Shown in pieces: positions 56,346-64,000 of a stretch of 64,000 nt of DNA. Position 1 is the stretch's first letter; each line of letters starts with the position of its first letter. The notes below the pieces were generated by a model. The model was not told the origin of the DNA. It searched no databases and saw only the letters and a list, made by a program, of their open reading frames with translations. This DNA comes from Doris montereyensis. Its lineage: Eukaryota; Mollusca; Gastropoda; Nudibranchia; Dorididae. The stretch is from positions 10,001 through 74,000 of the forward strand of contig JAXRKP010001692.1 in NCBI GenBank assembly GCA_037039925.1. Direction: 5' to 3'. The translations under genes and the position numbers were made by a program.

Positions 56346-58660
56346 TATGGCAGGTTTCACGAAATGGTCCATTCCCATTTCCCTCTTTTGTCAAAATGTA
56401 CAATGTTATATTTCTTACAAGTGTTATATACCATGTTAAAGCTTAGAACCTGAGGATTCCAGATATGGCAGGTTTCACAAAATGGTCCATCCCCATTTCC
56501 CTCTTTTGTCAAAATGTACATGTTATATTTTTTACAAGTGTTATATACCATGTTAAAGCTTAGAACATGAGGATTCCAGAATATGACTTTAAGAGATAGC
56601 AAAGGACTATGGAGCAAGTAAATTAGCTTTTAAAAGTCATGTTTTTCAGTCAAGGGGCATAACTGTGAAAATTCTAGGTCCAACGCCAGTACGTAATGTT
56701 ACGTGAACTGCTCGCGTCCGTCGACCGAGGTTTCCTGGCGTTTATTTAGTGACGTAACGCTTGGGCATCTGGTTTGGAGAGTTCCCTGACTTTTCCCTAG
56801 TTCTCAATAAGATGTGAAGTCTGTGTTTGTGTTTCCCGACACCTCGGGTGTGGAGTCAACGGCAGGTGCCTTACCGTTGATCAGATGACTCGCGCGATCC
56901 GGATCGTGTGGATGATGAAAACCAATGTCTTTTGTCCCGTTTTTGTAAAATTCTGTGATTGTATGCCTTTATACTATCCTTATTACGTGTTATGGGTTTA
57001 TCGTGTGTACCATTCTGCTCAAACTGGTACGGTCAACTTCCACGACTTACAATTTTAACGAGTGAGGATGCGATAGTATAGGCCGATATTTGCCAATAGA
57101 GGAGAGAGAGAGAGAGATGCACCAGCAACAAAACCCTACCCTGCCGAAAAGAAAGCGCTTTTGACGACAATTGTTCCTTTCTCCCCGTACGAGGCCCCTC
57201 CCCCTCCCATCATCACTTCTCCGCTACTCCCGTCATCCTCACCCCCCCCCCTCTCTAACTATCTACAGTCACATAGAGCGCCCCACTAGACTAGCACAAA
57301 CTTGTCTTTATCGATCGATAATTGCTTCGCGGAATACGGGACGGGATGGGAGCGGTGGCTGGCAAATCTTGAACTCTACTTGAACCTGTGCTATTAGTAT
57401 TATTTTCTCTCTCTCGTTAAAATGCGTTTTTAGTAATATTGTATTGTAATGCCAAGGGGACTGTGCATAGTGGAGACGTAAAGTCACTATCATTGTAATG
57501 GACTTCTAAACCTCCCGTATTGCCAATTATCTTGTCTTTATTTATTAGAACATAATAAATCATGAAAGCCTATTGATTGCCGGACTTCTTTACATAAGTT
57601 TCACTCACGATAAGCCAAAGCAGGTTTTGCTAATGCAACCAGAATCTAACCTGAACGGTCTCCGAATCTAACCTGATCACAGTCTCCTTTCTGATGTCCG
57701 ATCATCGTCTACATTTTTGCATGGCCGTAAGCACATGGCCGTAAGAGTCTTCAAAAACAAAATATTCCGCAAAGCCAACCAGACAATTTAAAAACAAAAA
57801 TATCATGATTTCCCAATAGGCTTACACGCGATGAACTACGAGACAATAGCTCGGCGCAATATTACCGTTATTAGATCTCAGATCGAAAAAATTTTTTAGT
57901 CCGACCATGAGGTTTGGAAGACTGCCAGTAGTCTCATGGTATTAGAGTTCACTGATTTTTACGGTCAACGTGTCTTTTCACGTTTTCTTTTTAGAGTTAC
58001 CTCAAATGATTTTTTCGTGTCTTTTTAACAGCATCTATTTTGAGACTTCTTAGTTCCCTGACTTTTGGTAGTTCTCAATAAGATGAAGTCTGAGTTTTCG
58101 TTGATCAGATTTTCACATGTGAAGATTAAGATCGAAAAAAATTCTTTTTTTGGTGGAAAAATTATGGTGAAAAACGGTTACGGGTTTATCGTTTCAAAAA
58201 ACGGCGTATTTTTCAACTGTTTTTTTCAGCTCTTACTGTGTGTTCATTTGTAGACATCAGTTGTTTCATAATAACGAAAATCTGAAACCTGCCTCACGTG
58301 ATCACTGCAAAAGATAAAAAATATTTAGGACTCGCCAAATTTTCTTTGAACAATTCTCTTCCACATGGAATTAAAGAAAACAGAATAAAAGGTCGTTGAC
58401 CTCACCTACCTTAAGGTGAAAAGGGACTTATTAAAAAGTGGGAAATGTGGTCTGTCTGGATTGCTGACGTTCACACCCAAAAAATATTCACAAAACACAC
58501 AAATTGAAAGCAAATTTCACAATATTATGTTTTTTATATCTGCGATGTCAAAGCTATACATGGACCAAATGTTAAGAAGATTCATCAATTAGACTTTGAG
58601 AAACATTAATTGAAGAGTTCAAGTTATCATTGGGTCCCATTTTTGTGAAACCTGCCATAT
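56345..58660. mobile_element. Inverted-end repeat element, unit 1 (about 2.3 kb)
   Basis: The left end ATATGGCAGGTTTCACGAAA and the right end (58633-58660, CCATTTTTGTGAAACCTGCC then ATAT) are inverted repeats of about 23 bp. The left end is itself duplicated with a 118-bp period (56345 and 56463). The interior includes GTGACGTAACGCTTGGGCAT, a short CT run and unique AT-rich sequence, with no transposase-like frame. Probably a non-autonomous DNA transposon. Confidence 0.7.
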
Positions 58661-60594
<1,934 letters not shown>

Positions 60595-60599
60595 TATAT

Positions 60600-63290
60600 T
60601 TTTTGGATTAAGACTTTTACTATCATCATCTTACTTTCACATCTTGCGTTTTTATATATAGATAATATATAATCTAGACTGTAGATCTAGCCACTTCACG
60701 TAATCTAGATATAACTGTGGATAGTGGGGTACTCCTTAACCCTGGTAAGGCTATGACCTGTAAATGCCCGTTTGTTACAGTACTGCTCAGCGCTACGCTA
60801 GGGATTTCTAGTTTGCCGGCTACGACTACAAACCTCTCAGCGCGATGCCCGGCATTTGCAGGGAAGGACAGACCGGTTAGGAGAGGCCTGAATATTCCTC
60901 CTTCTTGTTACCCTCTTACTGACTTACACGCTCATCCTCTTTTAATCCTCTTTTAAAATAATGCTTTCTGATTGGTTAACCATTTAGTAAACAGGTAAAA
61001 CAACGCTTTCAGGTTCATAAGCCTCTGTCCTAAAGGCACTCGGTTGAGTCTATTTCAAAAGGGGTGTGTCTATCATTATCTTTGCCTTGGACAACTGGTA
61101 GTATGATGCTGACAGCTGTACTATGCATAAAGTAGGCTTGAATTAAATAAAACTTTCATTATTGGTCACCCCTATATTGTAAAATGGAATGATCTTACTA
61201 GGACATCCATCTCTACAGGGGCATAAATGTGAGTTGGTCTGATTCGAAAGCGTGTGTGTGATTGAGCTGATAATAAGAATGGGTGTTTGCCCAAATCCGT
61301 TTTTGGTCTTGTTGTCTCCTACTCAATTGAAAAGAATAGAATCATCCTAGTTAAGCTTGCCTTGTGTGAGACCAGATGATCATCACGCAACTGAATTCAA
61401 TAGATTGATGATGACCAGGTCAGATGTCACTCTACCCCGTAAGCTGGTAAAATTTTTAGGGCAGCCTTGCGCCACGACAATAACTGTCATTGAGCCACCT
61501 AGCGTGTGGTGCAGCCATTCCGCTGGCTGAGCGACCCGCTTTTCTAGCATAAAGATCTGATGTCCCGTTTGATCCAGAAATGGTTGGCTAGATAGGAAGT
61601 CCTCGCCAAATTTTCGAAGTTTTTTAAAATGGGAACGGAGTGAAAACGAGGAGGTTCAGGGGTTGCCCCCTGATTACATGAAGACCTCAGGGGGAAAAGG
61701 GAGGGTTTCATGGGGAGGTCTCAAACGTCTTTTTTTATGTTGCGTATTTTCATTTATTTAAAGATGGGCAGAAATATATCAAAAGCTGTAACAAGTGCAT
61801 TCCCTTGGACCATGAAGAATGCAATCTTGAAAGCCTTTAGACTTTAGAGCAGGGGCAAAGTTGTGCTACTGCTTAAAAGCAGTGGATAATAATAAATCTA
61901 GGCCTACCAGAGTGTCCCTTTAAAGAGTTTTACTGATAAAATGAGTGGAAAAGGCAAGGGTTTGTTTGCACAATAAATACAATAAAAACAAGTCTAAACA
62001 ACAAACAAAATTGAAAAAAACAGCCTCAAACCTCTCTGAAGTTTCATCACAAGCAAACCAAAAACAAGTAAAAGGTATCCAAATAATAATGACTCGCTGG
62101 TGTGACAAATTTCCCGGAAAAAAAATATAACAAATTTTGACAGGATGGCTCAAGATACTAAAACACTGATATTTAAATTGTATTACCAAGTTTATATCTA
62201 ACTAAACCACAATAGAATAGTGCCTGAATGGTTGACAAAAATATCTATCCTGATTCCATATAATATGTGTATGGTTTTTCATATCAAGTAGGGAATTAGT
62301 CTTTTGGACAGCAGAGTTGTCTGGCTGTACTGCATTTAATAAAGTAGGTGAGATTGTCCATGATTACGGCCAAAGCTGAGGTGGGTTTTTGTGTGTGTCA
62401 AGAATTGAATTCTTCAAATAAAAGAGATTTATCAGATTTTATCTGTTTTTCTAGTATCTTTTTCGCTGTTAACCCAAGCAGTGTTCGCAGTGTTACCAGA
62501 AGGGACCTTCTTATAGTGAGGGGTTACCCCAACCGTAACAAACCCTAAATAAAGGGCAGGCGCTCTTCTTGGGTTAAATGAATTTGAAAAGAAGTCAGAA
62601 ATAAGTAGATTTGGAACAACTGGAATTGCAATTTTGAAACTGGAATAGGCCTAGATCATATTATTAAATTTCCTTAAAAATTGTAATCCTTCTTTTTGTT
62701 CAATACATCTATAATTATATTTTTCACCATCCCAACCAACCCTATTCTCTGCCATTCTCTTGTCTGTTTTGAATACCTGTGCTGATAGCCTCTTTCATTT
62801 TTTGCCCCTGCTCTCCCCATTCAGTTGATCCATAATATCTGTCTAGATCTAGTTACATTCTTTTTTATCAATTTCTTATTCTCTGCATAGTATCAAACAC
62901 GTTCTCAAATGTTCTTTCTCAAACATTTGTTGTACAACTACACCACCCCTTAAATGATTAACTAAAGCATATTTATGGTACATTAGTAGTGTTATTTAGA
63001 AGGTCCTACTTGTGTACAACGTCTCATCAAACTCAATTTTAACATTTTTATTAGATTTAATAAAATAATGTTTTCAACATAGTAACTGCCTTCAGCCGTA
63101 GTCCTATACCAATCCTTATCCCTTAGTCAATAAAATCAGTAAACCGATTTTGTCCAGTTATTCAAGTTACAAATGATTTGAATTTATTTTAAACAATTTT
63201 CTCATGAACAACGAGTTCTTTTTTCCCCCAATAACATTGTTCATTTTTATCTCTCACGTTTCTCCTGACCACCAAACTGCAAAACAGTGT
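60600..63290. other. Gene-poor stretch before the PH-domain gene
   Basis: Possible small inverted-repeat elements: CCTGTAAATGCCCG near 60758 against GCCCGGCATTTGCAGG near 60848-60863, and TTAACCCAAG near 62469 against CTTGGGTTAA near 62568-62577. TCTAGATCTAG lies near 62843. The promoter of the gene at 63.3 kb must be in the right part, but no TATA or other core element was recognised. Confidence 0.4.
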
Positions 63291-63300
63291 TGTGAGCGTC

Positions 63301-63358
63301 ATGAATACAGAAGGGGAAAATTCAGACGTTGTTAAAGAAGGGTATCTGTGGAAGAGAG
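63301..63358 (+). CDS. First coding exon of a PH-domain protein (gene continues beyond window)
   Basis: ATG then MNTEGENSDVVKEGYLWKRG, followed by GTAAGT at 63359. VKEGYLWKRG is the first strand of a pleckstrin-homology domain (usually VxxGYLxKxGxxxxxWKxRWF), so the domain is split by an intron right after its first strand, a common arrangement. PH domains bind phosphoinositides at membranes. The specific family member cannot be told from 20 residues. An in-frame GTG at 63292 is not a likely start. Confidence 0.7.
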
Positions 63359-63979
63359 GTAAGTACAAACTTAACTCACTCACTGCCTGCCACTTTCGGT
63401 TCAGACGACTGAGAAATGCTGGCATGTTGATACGTGATTTTTGTTTTAAGGATACTGGAATTGTACTATTTAAGGGAGATAATTCAAAAAGCATTCTCAG
63501 AAGAAGAAAAAAAGATATTTCAGACGATATTGGTAGTTTCTGCATATGTAGAGTTTCATTTATTCTGGGAAGAATTTTAAGGTAATGATACATCTTGCAT
63601 AAACTGTTTTGGTTTTACATTTAGGCATTATATCCAGTATTTGCCTTCTTTTAAGATGATCCAGCATCACAATCAGATTCATTGGTAGATTTAGAGCTCA
63701 TTCTTGGGTTGGAAGATATTTTTCGTTTTCGAGGGCAAGTTATTGACTATTAGAGGTGTGTCCGTCTGGTTTCAATTTCTGACGAACATACTAAACGACA
63801 ATAATTTTATGTTTATGTCTCCGCTCAAATTATTTGACTACATGAAATGGGAGCTAGTAGAAAAAATGTCAACCAATGGCCTATTGACGAGACCCAATAT
63901 GTGTCGGTAATGGCAGTGAGTGAGTTGATAATATAGAATTATAATAGTTAATTAGTCCTTTACCTTGTATTGTGTGATG

Positions 63980-64000
63980 CTTTGAAATTTGTATTAACAG
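63980..64000 (+). other. Possible splice acceptor at the window edge
   Basis: The window ends in TTTGAAATTTGTATTAACAG, a plausible intron 3' end; exon 2 of the PH-domain gene may begin at the next base. Confidence 0.35.

Noticed and set aside
62460..62580. Small MITE with TTAACCCAAG inverted ends
   Set aside because: Only about ten perfectly paired bases and no second copy in the window; mentioned but not called.

Overview
This is animal (eukaryotic) nuclear DNA: genes split by GT/AG introns, low gene density, and many decayed retroelements, tRNA-derived SINEs, MITE-like elements and microsatellites. A mollusc, probably a heterobranch gastropod, is the best guess. The reasons are an FVY-tailed chemosensory-type GPCR, clusters of AGATCTAGATCT-type palindromes, and the mix of SINE and LINE families. 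That assignment is inference; no species can be named.

Two conserved genes were rebuilt exon by exon and lie tail to tail. DCAF5 (a WD40 substrate receptor of the CUL4-DDB1 ubiquitin ligase) runs on the + strand from about 8.87 to 25.95 kb, with nine exons recognised. AP4M1 (mu subunit of the AP-4 trans-Golgi adaptor) runs on the - strand from 42.28 down to 30.51 kb, with thirteen exons whose phases agree. Between their 3' ends lie about 4.5 kb of SINE and LINE debris. A third gene starts at 63.30 kb (+) with the first strand of a PH domain and leaves the window. A frame-broken GPCR lies at 4.9-5.9 kb.

Region by region: 0-1 kb non-LTR retrotransposon relic; 1.1-2.6 kb 42-bp minisatellite; 2.7-4.6 kb SINEs and a mariner transposase relic; 4.9-5.9 kb GPCR; 6-8.8 kb microsatellites; 8.9-26 kb DCAF5, whose introns hold LINE pieces, SINEs, a pogo-like MITE and a hairpin element; 26-30.5 kb intergenic; 30.5-42.3 kb AP4M1 with a second pogo-like MITE and a second hairpin element; 42.7-43.4 kb Ty3/gypsy 3' relic with one LTR; 44-48 kb SINE, LINE pieces and long (GA)n; 48.8-54.1 kb nearly complete but frame-broken Ty3/gypsy element with both LTRs; 56.3-60.6 kb tandem pair of about 2-kb repeat units with inverted ends; 60.6-63.3 kb no recognised gene.

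One pattern cuts across all the coding sequence. DCAF5, AP4M1 and the GPCR each carry single-base frame breaks, mostly in homopolymers, although the protein on both sides stays well conserved. Uncorrected long-read consensus errors explain this better than three separate gene deaths. I found no convincing new multi-gene system. The most unusual items are the intra-exon 570-bp duplication in DCAF5, the two-copy foldback hairpin family inside host introns, and the tandem inverted-end repeat at 56-60 kb.
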